Assembly: GCA_050998805.1 (NCBI GenBank)
Contig: JBPCPV010000018.1
Location: forward strand, 62,001 to 126,000
DNA: 64,000 nt
Direction: 5' to 3'
Source of the DNA: JAICKM01 sp050998805
GTDB taxonomy: Bacteria; Chloroflexota; Chloroflexia; QHBQ01; JAICKM01
In this document: in pieces, positions 7,999 to 15,813 of the stretch
Numbering within the stretch: the first letter of the stretch is position 1
Layout: each line of letters opens with the position of its first letter
Notes under the pieces: generated by a model
What the model was told of the DNA's origin: nothing
Databases searched by the model: none
What the model saw: only the letters and a program-made list of their open reading frames with translations
Made by a program: the position numbers and the translations under genes

Positions 7999-8007
7999 TG
8001 TTATACT
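7999..8007 (+). promoter_or_regulatory. Extended -10 promoter element
   Basis: TGTTATACT, an extended -10 box without a recognisable -35. The same nine bases occur ahead of the AIM24 gene (30720-30728) and the SLH esterase gene (47478-47486). Confidence 0.5.
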
Positions 8008-8053
8008 AGCGGCAGGTAAAGAAACCAACTCTCTCGAAAGGATGGTGGGCACG

Positions 8054-8236
8054 ATGCAGACAGACAAGACCCGGCGACCCCAGTACGCTGCTCCGTGGGC
8101 CTTTGCGCCCTCGAACGCGCGGCCCGGCATGTCCGCATGCCTGCTTGCCGTCGCAGTCGCAGCAGCTTTCCGGCTCGCGGGACCGATTACGGGGGTCGGC
8201 CAAGGCCGTAGTGCGCCCATCGCTCGGAGGTGTTGA
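8054..8236 (+). CDS. Possible small membrane-associated protein
   Basis: A 60-codon frame (64 if started at ATG 8042) lying in a unit bounded by an extended -10 box and a strong terminator. The product is basic at both ends with a hydrophobic stretch SACLLAVAVAAAF. AAAGGA precedes the ATG by eleven bases, a rather long gap. Codon third positions are GC-rich as in neighbouring genes. The transcript may instead act as RNA; the sequence alone does not decide. Confidence 0.35.
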   Translation: MQTDKTRRPQYAAPWAFAPSNARPGMSACLLAVAVAAAFRLAGPITGVGQGRSAPIARRC

Positions 8237-8275
8237 GGTAAAATCCTCCACCTGACCGAAACTCTGAACACAGAG

Positions 8276-8322
8276 TGAGCCGTGGGCCAAGCGAAACAAT
8301 CGCCGCCCACGGCTCATTTTAT
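8276..8322 (+). terminator. Rho-independent terminator
   Basis: TGAGCCGTGGGC (8276-8287) pairs perfectly with GCCCACGGCTCA (8305-8316), followed by TTTT. It closes the short unit that starts at about 8013. Confidence 0.8.
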
Positions 8323-8366
8323 TGTGTCGTCGGGCCAGATGAGATCAGGGAGGATAGGGAAAAGCC

Positions 8367-8561
8367 ATGCAAAACTCCATCAAGCGCGCGAAGGTGCTGT
8401 CGGTCCAGATAGTCAGCCTCAACATCCAGATCAGCCTGCGGCCCCGTGGCGCGGCCCGATCGGTAGATCGCCAGGAAGCGGCACACGCCGCCCGGCAGTT
8501 GGCCCGCCGCCTGGACCGTGAGCGCGAGGAGGCACACTCCCGGCTCTTGCTTCACAGCTAA
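8367..8561 (+). CDS. Small basic protein, unknown
   Basis: A 64-residue frame (MQNSIKRAKVLSVQIVSLNI...) that begins with an amphipathic stretch and ends with an Arg/Glu-rich helix (RQLARRLDREREEAHSRLLL). AGGG lies seven bases before the ATG and GGGAGG somewhat further up. No homologue was recognised. An opposite-strand frame of similar length exists but has no ribosome binding site. Confidence 0.45.
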   Translation: MQNSIKRAKVLSVQIVSLNIQISLRPRGAARSVDRQEAAHAARQLARRLDREREEAHSRLLLHS

Positions 8562-8585
8562 ACGCTGTGGAGCCGGGCCGGACTA

Positions 8586-8617
8586 AGCACTGTCATTCTG
8601 AGCGCAGCGAAGAATCT
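8586..8617 (+). repeat. Dispersed 30-base repeat, copy 2
   Basis: Core GTCATTCTGAGCGCAGCGA followed by AGAATCT, immediately before the ribosome binding site of the four-domain GNAT gene. Related copies are at 131-162 (same strand) and 45446-45474 (opposite strand). Confidence 0.8.
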
Positions 8618-8631
8618 AAGGAGAAAATAAA

Positions 8632-10566
8632 ATGTCGCAGCTACTCAAGTCGCGGAAACCCGAACAGAAAAGCATTGACGGGCAGTTCGTCGTCCGTCCC
8701 TTCGACGCGGAGACCGATGTACCGAGGTGCGTCCGTCTCTTCGCCGAGGTGGACGCGGTGGACAGAGTGGACAAGAGCATCACCGAGCAGGAGTTCAGCG
8801 AGCGCCTCGGCGAACCGGGGCACGACCCGGCCCGCGACCGGCTGGTGGTGGAAGACCCCAACGACCCCGACCACCTGATCGCGCATATTGTCTCGGGCAA
8901 AAGCGCAAACAACCCCGGCAGCTGGGTCGTCGCGCGCGTCCATCCCGACTGGCGTGGGCGGGGCATCGGCCGCCGTCTGGTTACGTGGGCGCTCGCCCGC
9001 TCCCGCGAACAAGGTGCGACGCACGCCGACAGCGGCGCAGTTGTCGGCCTCCCGTTCGCCCACAGCTTCCTTGAGCACCTCGGCTTCAAGCAGGTCCAAT
9101 CCTTCGTATTGATGCGCCTCTCCCCCCAAACCCCCCTCGCCGAACCCGAATTGCCCCCTGGCTACACCATACGCCCCTACACCGAAGTCAACGACATACC
9201 GACCCTGACGAACGCGCTGAACCGAGGCTTCATCGGCCACTGGGACCAGCACGACGACACCGAAGAAGAGATCGCCCACTGGCTGAAGAGCGAGGACGTG
9301 CGGCCCGAAGGCATCTTCCTGGCATACGGCCCGCAGGGCGATGTGGCCGGAGTCTGTATAGCGACCATCGGCGAGGGGCGGGCGCTGCGTCGAGGCGTGC
9401 CCACCGGCTATATAGACAGCCTCGCGGTAGTCCCCGAACACCGCAGCCACGGCCTGGGCCGCGCCCTGCTCCTCACCGGGATGCGCCTGCTCCGCGCCGA
9501 GGGCCAGGAAGTTGTCGAACTGGACGCGATCGGCGATAACGAGCTGGCGCTGCCTCTATACGAGGGCGTCGGCTTCACTGTCGCCAGGCGGGAACTCATC
9601 TATCGGATCTCGCTCGCCGATGAGTGGGTGATACGGCGGCTCGACTTTGAGAAAGATGTGCCCCGACTGGTCACGCTGATCAACGAGGTCGAGGATGTGG
9701 ACAGGGTCGACCAGAGGATCACCGAGGCAGAGCTGCGCGAGGCACTCGCCTGGCCGGAGGGCGACCCGTTGCTCGACCGCTGGGTAGTCGAAGAGCCGGG
9801 CAACCCCGACCGGCTGATCGCGCAGGGCAACACAGGGAAGTCGTCCACCGCCGAGAGCGCGAGGGTCGGCGTGAAGGTCCACCCCAACTGGAGGCGGCGC
9901 GGCCTCGGCAGCCAGCTCCTGAGCCGAGCGATCGAGCGCGGCCGCGAGAAGGGCGCGACCTACGTCACGGCAGGAGCGGACAAGAGGCAGATCGCCGGTC
10001 ACCCGTTCCTCCGCCGGCACGGCTTCCGAGCGGATGAGGGGTTGATCTACATGCGGGCCGACGCCGAGACGCAGCTTGCAGAACCCCAGCCGCCCGAAGG
10101 CTACACGATCCGCCCCTACAGCGAAGTGGACAGCATCCCGCCGCTGATGACCGCGCTCAACCGAGGCTTCAGCGACCACTACGAGAACCACGACGCGACA
10201 GAACAGGAAATAGCTCACTGGCTGTCGAGTGAGCACACGCGGCCCGACGGCATCTTCCTCGCCTACGGACCGGAGGGCGATGCGGCCGGCGTCTGCTGGG
10301 CCGACATCAGCCCCGACCGCAACGCCAAGCGCGGCGAGCCTATCGGCTACATAGACGCCCTCGCCGTCGTCCCCGAACATCGCCGCCGTGGGCTGGCACG
10401 CGCCCTGCTGCTGCTCGGGATGCGCTGGCTGCGGGCCAACGGCCAGGGTGCCGTCGAACTCGACGCCTGGGGCCACAATGACCGCGCCCTGCCGCTCTAC
10501 TACAACGTCGGCTTCAAGGTGACGCAGGAGGGGACGCACTACCGGCTCGATCTGGACGAGTTTTGA
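8632..10566 (+). CDS. Four-domain GNAT acetyltransferase
   Basis: A 644-residue protein made of four GNAT folds, which transfer acyl groups from acyl-CoA. The order is A-B-A'-B'. Domains A (about 20-165) and A' (about 330-475) share DVPR...RVD.(S/R)ITE and the acyl-CoA loop HP(D/N)WR(G/R)RG(I/L)G. Domains B (about 175-310) and B' (about 485-644) share GYTIRPY.EV, LNRGF, W(L)KSE/LSSE and VVPEHR..GL(G/A)RALL. So a two-domain unit, like mycothiol-synthase-type GNATs, was duplicated whole. Start: ATG after AAGGAGA at seven bases. Substrate unknown. The last codons and stop fall in a heptamer array. The following genes are an HTH-DUF2087 regulator and a kinase. Confidence 0.9.
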   Translation: MSQLLKSRKPEQKSIDGQFVVRPFDAETDVPRCVRLFAEVDAVDRVDKSITEQEFSERLGEPGHDPARDRLVVEDPNDPDHLIAHIVSGKSANNPGSWVVARVHPDWRGRGIGRRLVTWALARSREQGATHADSGAVVGLPFAHSFLEHLGFKQVQSFVLMRLSPQTPLAEPELPPGYTIRPYTEVNDIPTLTNALNRGFIGHWDQHDDTEEEIAHWLKSEDVRPEGIFLAYGPQGDVAGVCIATIGEGRALRRGVPTGYIDSLAVVPEHRSHGLGRALLLTGMRLLRAEGQEVVELDAIGDNELALPLYEGVGFTVARRELIYRISLADEWVIRRLDFEKDVPRLVTLINEVEDVDRVDQRITEAELREALAWPEGDPLLDRWVVEEPGNPDRLIAQGNTGKSSTAESARVGVKVHPNWRRRGLGSQLLSRAIERGREKGATYVTAGADKRQIAGHPFLRRHGFRADEGLIYMRADAETQLAEPQPPEGYTIRPYSEVDSIPPLMTALNRGFSDHYENHDATEQEIAHWLSSEHTRPDGIFLAYGPEGDAAGVCWADISPDRNAKRGEPIGYIDALAVVPEHRRRGLARALLLLGMRWLRANGQGAVELDAWGHNDRALPLYYNVGFKVTQEGTHYRLDLDEF

Positions 10567-10585
10567 GTTCTGAGTTCTGACTGAC
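10558..10585 (+). repeat. Heptamer array (GAGTTCT type)
   Basis: Four seven-base units in register, GAGTTTT then two GAGTTCT then GACTGAC. The first unit includes the stop codon of the four-domain GNAT gene. Confidence 0.75.
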
Positions 10586-10598
10586 GGACAGGAACGGG

Positions 10599-11273
10599 GT
10601 GTGGCTGATGAGTGAAAAAGCTGGGCCGGCAGAGGGAACGACCGTTTCCGTCAGCGCGCAGCAGGCCGAGGACTTGCGGACGGCGCTCGCGCTGGCGAAG
10701 GCGCTCGCGTCGCCGCATCGGCTGGCGATCCTAGGCGAGCTGGCGGCGCGGCTGCCCGGCGGGTTGACGCTCGACGAGTTGGCGAGGTCCGGCACGCAAT
10801 CGCCGGTGCAGGTCGAGCGCGACGTTCGCCAGCTCGCTGAGGCGGGGCTGGCGCTGATCGACGAGTGGTCAGCCGCAGCGCCCGGCCGCGAGCCGAGACC
10901 TGCCCGCATCGTCTTCAACCGGGACTACATGAAGGCGATGTCGCAGGTGATCGCCACGCTGAACCGTCTGGGGCAGCAGGTGCGGCCCGCAGAACAGGCC
11001 GGCCCGGCAGACGAGCGGAGCCGCACGTTGTCCCACTTCATGCATAATGGCCGGCTCCTCGGCTTCCCAACACAGCACCGGCTCCAGCTATACGTGCTCG
11101 AGGAGGTCGCCACGGCCTTCGAGCCGGGCCGCGACTACACCGAGCGGGAGGTGGACGCTATCCTGAAGGACGTCTACGAATACGACCACTGCACCTTGCG
11201 CCGCTCCCTGGTTGACACGCACCTCCTGGATCGAGCGAACGGCATCTACACGAAGGTGGAGCGCGCCACATGA
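10599..11273 (+). CDS. HTH (ArsR-like) regulator with DUF2087 domain
   Basis: A 224-residue protein. Residues 22-100 form a winged-helix region of the ArsR kind (ALASPHRLAILGEL, TLDELARSG, VERDVRQLAEAGL). Residues about 150-222 match DUF2087: FMHNGRLLGFPTQHRLQLYV ... YTEREVDAILK ... DHCTLRRSLVDTHLLDR...Y. DUF2087 commonly sits behind HTH domains in predicted regulators. The GTG at 10599 has AGGA five bases upstream; ATG 10608 is an alternative. The stop overlaps the next start (ATGA), so the kinase-like gene is translationally coupled and may be its target or partner. Confidence 0.82.
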   Translation: MWLMSEKAGPAEGTTVSVSAQQAEDLRTALALAKALASPHRLAILGELAARLPGGLTLDELARSGTQSPVQVERDVRQLAEAGLALIDEWSAAAPGREPRPARIVFNRDYMKAMSQVIATLNRLGQQVRPAEQAGPADERSRTLSHFMHNGRLLGFPTQHRLQLYVLEEVATAFEPGRDYTEREVDAILKDVYEYDHCTLRRSLVDTHLLDRANGIYTKVERAT

Positions 11274-12238
11274 TGGGCAGCCTCGCCCAGGAGATGCAGG
11301 CAAGCCTCCCCGACCTGTTGATCGACTCCGTCGAGCTGGCAGGAGAAGGCGATTACTGTGAGGCATATTGCGTAAACAGGGACTGGATCTTTCTGGTATC
11401 CAAACATCCCGAAGCCGCGCGGAGCCTGGAGCGCGCCGCAGCACTTCTCCCCGAACTCGCGCCAACCCTCCCGTTAGCGATCCCCCGCATTACCTACTTT
11501 GGCCGTCTGGCCGACCAGGGCCGAGCGTTCGTCGGCTATCCGCGCATAGCCGGCACCGAACTCACAGCCGAGCAGTTTCATGCGTTGCCCCGGCGGGCGC
11601 AGGAGCGCGTCGCCGCCGACCTGGCCGGATTCCTCCACCAGATCCACTCCTACCCTCTGGATCTTGCGCGGCAGGCGGGGGTTCCGACCTGCGACTATCC
11701 GTTCTGTGCAACCGAAGACGGCCTCACCGAGGGCCCGGCTGCCGGCCAGTATCAATGCGACCTCGAACGCATCCTCCGCTATCCGCTACTTGACCAGCCC
11801 CTGCGCGACTACTGCCGGCAGATCGTGGGCCGGCATCTCGACGACCCGGACAATCGGGATCTGCCCATGACTTTGCTGCATGGCGAGGTTTCCCAGGATC
11901 ATGTCTTGTTCGACGCTTCCGCCGGCCGGATCACCGGGGTGATTGACTTCAACGGTGTCGTGATCAGCGATCCCGTCCGGGACATGCTGTACCTCTACGA
12001 GGATTACCGACTGCCCTTTGTGGACCTCTTCCTCCGGCACTACCCCACCGACGGCGACCGCAGCCGTCTACTGGCTAGGCTCCATTTTTACCACGAATGG
12101 CTCACTGTCCTCCGACTGCTCTGGGCACTCGACCACCAGTATCCTCAGGGCATAGAACGCCGCCTGCGGGAGATGCGGGCGCTCCGCGACCAAACGATGG
12201 CGCCGCTCTGGCGGACCATAGCCGGACCATCCTCCTAG
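11270..12238 (+). CDS. APH-like phosphotransferase
   Basis: A 322-residue protein of the aminoglycoside phosphotransferase/choline kinase fold. The catalytic region reads LLHGEVSQDHVLFD (H204) followed by GVIDFNG (D226) and SDPVRDMLYL. In most APH enzymes the first motif is HGDxxxxN; here Asp is replaced by Glu and the Asn position by His, so activity or metal use may differ. The lower lobe helices (FLHQIHSYPLDL) are typical. It overlaps the HTH-DUF2087 gene by four bases. A real antibiotic target is doubtful; small-molecule kinase is the safe call. Confidence 0.82.
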   Translation: MMGSLAQEMQASLPDLLIDSVELAGEGDYCEAYCVNRDWIFLVSKHPEAARSLERAAALLPELAPTLPLAIPRITYFGRLADQGRAFVGYPRIAGTELTAEQFHALPRRAQERVAADLAGFLHQIHSYPLDLARQAGVPTCDYPFCATEDGLTEGPAAGQYQCDLERILRYPLLDQPLRDYCRQIVGRHLDDPDNRDLPMTLLHGEVSQDHVLFDASAGRITGVIDFNGVVISDPVRDMLYLYEDYRLPFVDLFLRHYPTDGDRSRLLARLHFYHEWLTVLRLLWALDHQYPQGIERRLREMRALRDQTMAPLWRTIAGPSS

Positions 12239-12260
12239 CCACGTTAGCCAGCCGTACAGT

Positions 12261-12289
12261 TTGACTTTCGGATATTGAGGCACCATAAT
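12261..12289 (+). promoter_or_regulatory. Promoter of the lipoprotein-ispD pair
   Basis: TTGACT (12261-12266), 17-base spacer, CATAAT (12284-12289). Expected transcript start near 12296, about 40 bases before the lipoprotein ATG. Confidence 0.6.
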
Positions 12290-12336
12290 GAAGACACCGA
12301 GGCTCCGCATCGTCGCGGGCCGGCAGGAAGGCCGCT

Positions 12337-13107
12337 ATGCGTGTACCGCTGATCGTGCAATGCCCAACGATATGCCTGCTTCTACTGCTTGTGGGCTGTA
12401 CTGCGCCCGTGTCGTCGCCCCAGGCCGGCGCGAGCACCCCGGTGCCGTTCGCATCTGGGGGGTTGGGGCTGACGAAAGCCGAGTGGGAGCAGCACCACGT
12501 TACCGTGGACGTATCGTTCCGCTCTATCGAGGCGTCCATTCCCACAATCTATGACAATGGTCAATATCGAGTCTATTTTTGGCAGGATTGGCCCCCAGAT
12601 CCCACTTCAGCCACGGCATTGATCAGCGCGATGGACTTTTCTCCCCACACAAAGGGTCTCGAAGCGAGCCGGGCCGCGTTCCAACGCCTGCTCCCCGCAG
12701 ATGCACAATTCCAACGACGCGAGGAAGTCACCGGTCTGATGACTCCGGGACCACCGCCGATCCGCGAGATATATCGCAGCGCGACGCTGGCCAACCGATA
12801 CCCTGCCTTGCTTTCTCTAATTAACCCGTGGGGAAAAGATCCGCCCGGCACGATTTACGTGGTGTATAGCGCAAACGGATCATATGTCTATCTAGTGGCG
12901 GGGAGTCAACCTACTCCCCCGCAGCCGGAACCACCGAGGCCGAAGCCTACACCCTGCTCCCGTAAAGGGTGTCCAACATCCACTACGATCCCGCCGGTGC
13001 CCACACGACCGGTGCCTATCCCGGTACCCTCCGGTGTTGTACCAATACCGTCAAACTTGCCTACGCTGCCGGCACCGACGGCGGTGGTTACGAAGCACCC
13101 TCGGTGA
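12337..13107 (+). CDS. Putative lipoprotein, unknown function
   Basis: A 256-residue protein with a lipoprotein signal peptide (LLLLLVGC, acylated Cys probably C21). The middle (about 45-190) is a soluble domain of unknown family with aromatic-rich strands (YRVYFWQDW, TIYVVYSANGSYVYLV). The last 70 residues are Pro/Thr-rich, with a CSRKGC pair, like a wall-spanning linker. Start: ATG with GGAAGG five bases upstream and a promoter at 12261. Its TGA overlaps the GTG of ispD (GTGA), which ties an essential cytosolic enzyme to an envelope protein in one transcript. Confidence 0.72.
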   Translation: MRVPLIVQCPTICLLLLLVGCTAPVSSPQAGASTPVPFASGGLGLTKAEWEQHHVTVDVSFRSIEASIPTIYDNGQYRVYFWQDWPPDPTSATALISAMDFSPHTKGLEASRAAFQRLLPADAQFQRREEVTGLMTPGPPPIREIYRSATLANRYPALLSLINPWGKDPPGTIYVVYSANGSYVYLVAGSQPTPPQPEPPRPKPTPCSRKGCPTSTTIPPVPTRPVPIPVPSGVVPIPSNLPTLPAPTAVVTKHPR

Positions 13108-13847
13108 GCCGGCCAGCCTGGGTCGGTGCGGTCATCGTGGCGGCGGGCGGCAGCAGCCGGATGGCAGGGGTGGACAAGCAGTTCGCTCCCCTGGCCGGAA
13201 GGCCGGTGCTGCACCACACCGTCGCAGCCTTCGGGGATTCATCCGAGGTCGCAGCGATCGTCGTCGTCGCCAACCCGCTGACGCTCGACCGCGTGCGGCT
13301 GATATGCGAGACTGCCGCCGAGCAGAAAGCCGTCGCGGTCGTTCCCGGCGGGGCACGCCGCCAGGACTCCGCCGCGCTCGGCCTCGCCGCGCTCGAAGCC
13401 GCCGCTGTCGCTGCCGGTGCCGACCTCGACATAGTGCTGGTCCACGACGGCGCGCGCCCTTTGGTCAGCTCTGCGCTCATCGCCCGTGGCATCGCCGCCG
13501 CCCGCCAACACGGCGCTGCCATCGCCTCGATCACCGTCCGCGACACGGTAAAACTGGTGGGCCCTGACGGTCTGGTCTTATCGACACCCAACCGCGACAG
13601 CTTGCGCCAGGCCCAAACGCCGCAGTGCTTCGCCTATACCCTGCTCGCCGCCGCCTACAAAGCTGCCTCTGAACGAGGTCTCTCAGTGACCGACGACGCG
13701 GCCCTCCTCGAAGCCCTCGGCCTACCCGTCCATACCTTCGACGGCGACCCGCGCAACCTCAAAATCACAACGCCCGACGATCTTCTACTCGCCGAAGCGA
13801 TCCTTGCAGTGAACCATACTGCGCCTTCGGGCGTACTAATCACGTAG
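13104..13847 (+). CDS. ispD: 2-C-methyl-D-erythritol 4-phosphate cytidylyltransferase
   Basis: IspD makes CDP-methylerythritol in the MEP isoprenoid pathway. The 247-residue product has the nucleotide-binding loop AAGGSSRMAGVDKQF (R19, K25), LVHDGARPLV, TVKLV, QTPQCF and TDDAALLE, all standard for the family, and a normal length. The start is the GTG that overlaps the lipoprotein stop; longer in-frame starts would run over the lipoprotein's Pro-rich end in another frame. dxr of the same pathway and uppS, which uses its product, are in this window at 37404 and 35871. Confidence 0.93.
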   Translation: MSRPAWVGAVIVAAGGSSRMAGVDKQFAPLAGRPVLHHTVAAFGDSSEVAAIVVVANPLTLDRVRLICETAAEQKAVAVVPGGARRQDSAALGLAALEAAAVAAGADLDIVLVHDGARPLVSSALIARGIAAARQHGAAIASITVRDTVKLVGPDGLVLSTPNRDSLRQAQTPQCFAYTLLAAAYKAASERGLSVTDDAALLEALGLPVHTFDGDPRNLKITTPDDLLLAEAILAVNHTAPSGVLIT

Positions 13848-13890
13848 GGATCTGCGGGGCGGAAGTACCGACTGCTTGCCGGCCCCGCCC

Positions 13891-13919
13891 TTGCCCTCCC
13901 CGGCTCGATCGTTTATAGT
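13891..13919 (+). promoter_or_regulatory. Promoter of the MoxR/vWA operon
   Basis: TTGCCC (13891-13896), 17-base spacer, TATAGT (13914-13919). The next start codon is at 13962 with GGGAG before it. Confidence 0.65.
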
Positions 13920-13961
13920 AGAGGGGCAGGGACGCATCCGAGAGCTAGATGGGAGCGGGCG

Positions 13962-15791
13962 ATGAACGTACTGGCCGAAGATGGGAGTGCCTGGCGGGCT
14001 GAGTTTAAGTCACGGGCACGCCCTTTTAGTGTGCGCTGGCGCAGGGCGCGCCTCCGCGCGCGTTTCCTGTCGAGCCTCTGGCTGCCAGCGCTGGCACTCG
14101 CCGCGCTGATCGCGCTGCTGCGCTACACCCTGGTCGAACTCCCCGGCGACGAAGCCTTCCTGCTGCTGCCCATGCCTATCTGGCTGCTCGTCCTCTGGCT
14201 GAGTTTTCTCTTCGACCGCCCCCGCATGGAACGACTGGCGCGCGCGATAGACACCCATCTCAGCCTCGATGAGCGGCTGGGAACTGCGGTCGCCCTCTCG
14301 CCGCCCGGCGAAAAGGGGCCGAGCGCCAGGCTGGTGCGCCGCCTGCGGCTCGATGCGCTCGATATACTCGAGCAGCAGGGCGGCGAGGCCGCTCGCACCT
14401 TCCACCCGCGTGCCGGGCTGAGTCGCCCGCCGCTGATCCTTGCTGGCTGCCTCGCGCTCGGCATTGGCCTCATGCTGCTGCTGCCAAGCGCCACCGCATC
14501 GGCCCGCGCCGAGCGGACAGCGCTCCGCGAGGTCTCCGCGGCCCAGGCGGACCGCCTGTCGCAGATCCGCCGCGAGACGGTGCCCCGCCCCGAACTCCCG
14601 CCCCAGGCCCGCGCCGCACTCGACGTGCAGCTGCGGGCGGCTGTCAGCGCGCTCACGCAACACCCCACCGACCGAGCAGCAAATGTCGCGACCCTCTCCC
14701 AGGCCGAAGACAACCTACGCGGCCTGCTGCCCGACAACGCCTCGCAGGTGAGCGCGGCACGCAAAGCAGCCGCCCGCGATGTGCAGGCCGCCCTATCCGG
14801 CCTGCTCGACAACCCGCCTGACGGGGCAGACGATTTCGACAAAGCCGCCGCCGCGTCGGAGGCCGTGATCGAGCAGATCGCCCAGTTGGGGGCCGGAGGC
14901 AAGACGAGCCAGCTCGGCCTAGCCACCAGCCTCGACCGCATCGCCCGCAACCTCGACACGAGCGACCCCCAAATGGCGGCCATGCTCCGCAAAGCCGCCG
15001 CCGATCTTCGGAGCGTCGGCCCGAACGGGGTCGGTGCGCCGCTCAGGGAGCTTGCCGCAGGGATGCGACAAAAGGGCAGCGAACAGGCTGGGCTTGACCT
15101 GCTGTCGAACGCTCTCTCCCAGGTGGCCGACAGCAAGCAGGCGGTCGCCGAGGCGGGGCTGCCAGCCCAGGCCGCAGGCGGCTCTAACCAGGCCGACTCT
15201 CGGCTGGGCCGGCTAGGCCCGCAGGGGACCGGCGCGCAGCCGGGTGCCGACCAGGGTGCCTCGGCTGCTGGCGGCAACGGCTCGAACGCAGGCGGAACCT
15301 CAGCCGGTGGGCAAGGTAGCGGCAACGGTAGCTCGAATGCTGGCAATGCCGGAGCAAATAATCCGCCCGGCAACTCCCAGCTAAACGGCAATGTCCAGGG
15401 CGGCGGCGGCACGCTCAACGGTAGCAGCGGCGGGTCGGGCACGGGTAGCGGCCGTGTCTCCGGCGGCAGCGGCAACAGCGGGGGCCGACTTGTCCCAAAC
15501 AAGCCCGAAGACACCTCGGTTTATGTGCCGCCTGCCGCCGTACCCACTATCCAGGCGGGCGGCCGGCAGGACAACGTGCCCGGCGTCGTGTCTCCAAACG
15601 GGGGATCTAACGGCGACACCACTCAGGTGAGCAACGGCGCGGGATACAACCCCGGCGTCAAGACGCCCTATACCCAAGTCATCGGCCGCTACAAAGACGC
15701 CGCCGCCCAGTCCCTCGACCACAGCTATATCCCGCCCGACGCCAAGCAATATGTCCGCGATTACTTTAACTCACTGACCGACGGTAAGTAG
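13962..15791 (+). CDS. Membrane protein with helical and Gly/Asn/Ser-rich regions, first gene of the MoxR operon
   Basis: A 609-residue protein of no recognised family. Three hydrophobic segments (about 40-57, 68-88, 155-172) are followed by a long Ala-rich helical region (about 180-400) with likely coiled coil, then a Gly/Asn/Ser-rich stretch (about 405-500) and a final ordered piece (YTQVIGRYKDAAAQSLDHSY...). The end DYFNSLTDGK resembles the C-termini of membrane proteins found beside MoxR and vWA genes. It heads the operon with MoxR and two vWA proteins, so a structural or client role in that complex is inferred. The stop codon sits in a heptamer array that also supplies the ribosome binding site of moxR. 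Confidence 0.78.
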   Translation: MNVLAEDGSAWRAEFKSRARPFSVRWRRARLRARFLSSLWLPALALAALIALLRYTLVELPGDEAFLLLPMPIWLLVLWLSFLFDRPRMERLARAIDTHLSLDERLGTAVALSPPGEKGPSARLVRRLRLDALDILEQQGGEAARTFHPRAGLSRPPLILAGCLALGIGLMLLLPSATASARAERTALREVSAAQADRLSQIRRETVPRPELPPQARAALDVQLRAAVSALTQHPTDRAANVATLSQAEDNLRGLLPDNASQVSAARKAAARDVQAALSGLLDNPPDGADDFDKAAAASEAVIEQIAQLGAGGKTSQLGLATSLDRIARNLDTSDPQMAAMLRKAAADLRSVGPNGVGAPLRELAAGMRQKGSEQAGLDLLSNALSQVADSKQAVAEAGLPAQAAGGSNQADSRLGRLGPQGTGAQPGADQGASAAGGNGSNAGGTSAGGQGSGNGSSNAGNAGANNPPGNSQLNGNVQGGGGTLNGSSGGSGTGSGRVSGGSGNSGGRLVPNKPEDTSVYVPPAAVPTIQAGGRQDNVPGVVSPNGGSNGDTTQVSNGAGYNPGVKTPYTQVIGRYKDAAAQSLDHSYIPPDAKQYVRDYFNSLTDGK

Positions 15792-15807
15792 GCAGTAGGC
15801 AGCAGGA
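15787..15807 (+). repeat. Heptamer array (AGTAGGC type) at stop codon and ribosome binding site
   Basis: Two AGTAGGC units and AGCAGGA in seven-base register. They contain the TAG stop of the upstream gene and part of AGGAGG used by moxR. Confidence 0.7.
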
Positions 15808-15813
15808 GGTTTT

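Noticed and set aside
8319..8555. 78-codon minus-strand frame
   Set aside because: No ribosome binding site; the plus-strand frame at 8367 is better placed and has one.
13854..13892. Terminator after ispD
   Set aside because: GC-rich inverted bases pair over only six positions and no T run follows.
14123..15514. 463-codon Ser/Pro-rich frame opposite the membrane protein of the MoxR operon
   Set aside because: Composition is that of reversed Ala/Gly codons; the plus-strand gene has promoter, start site and operon context.
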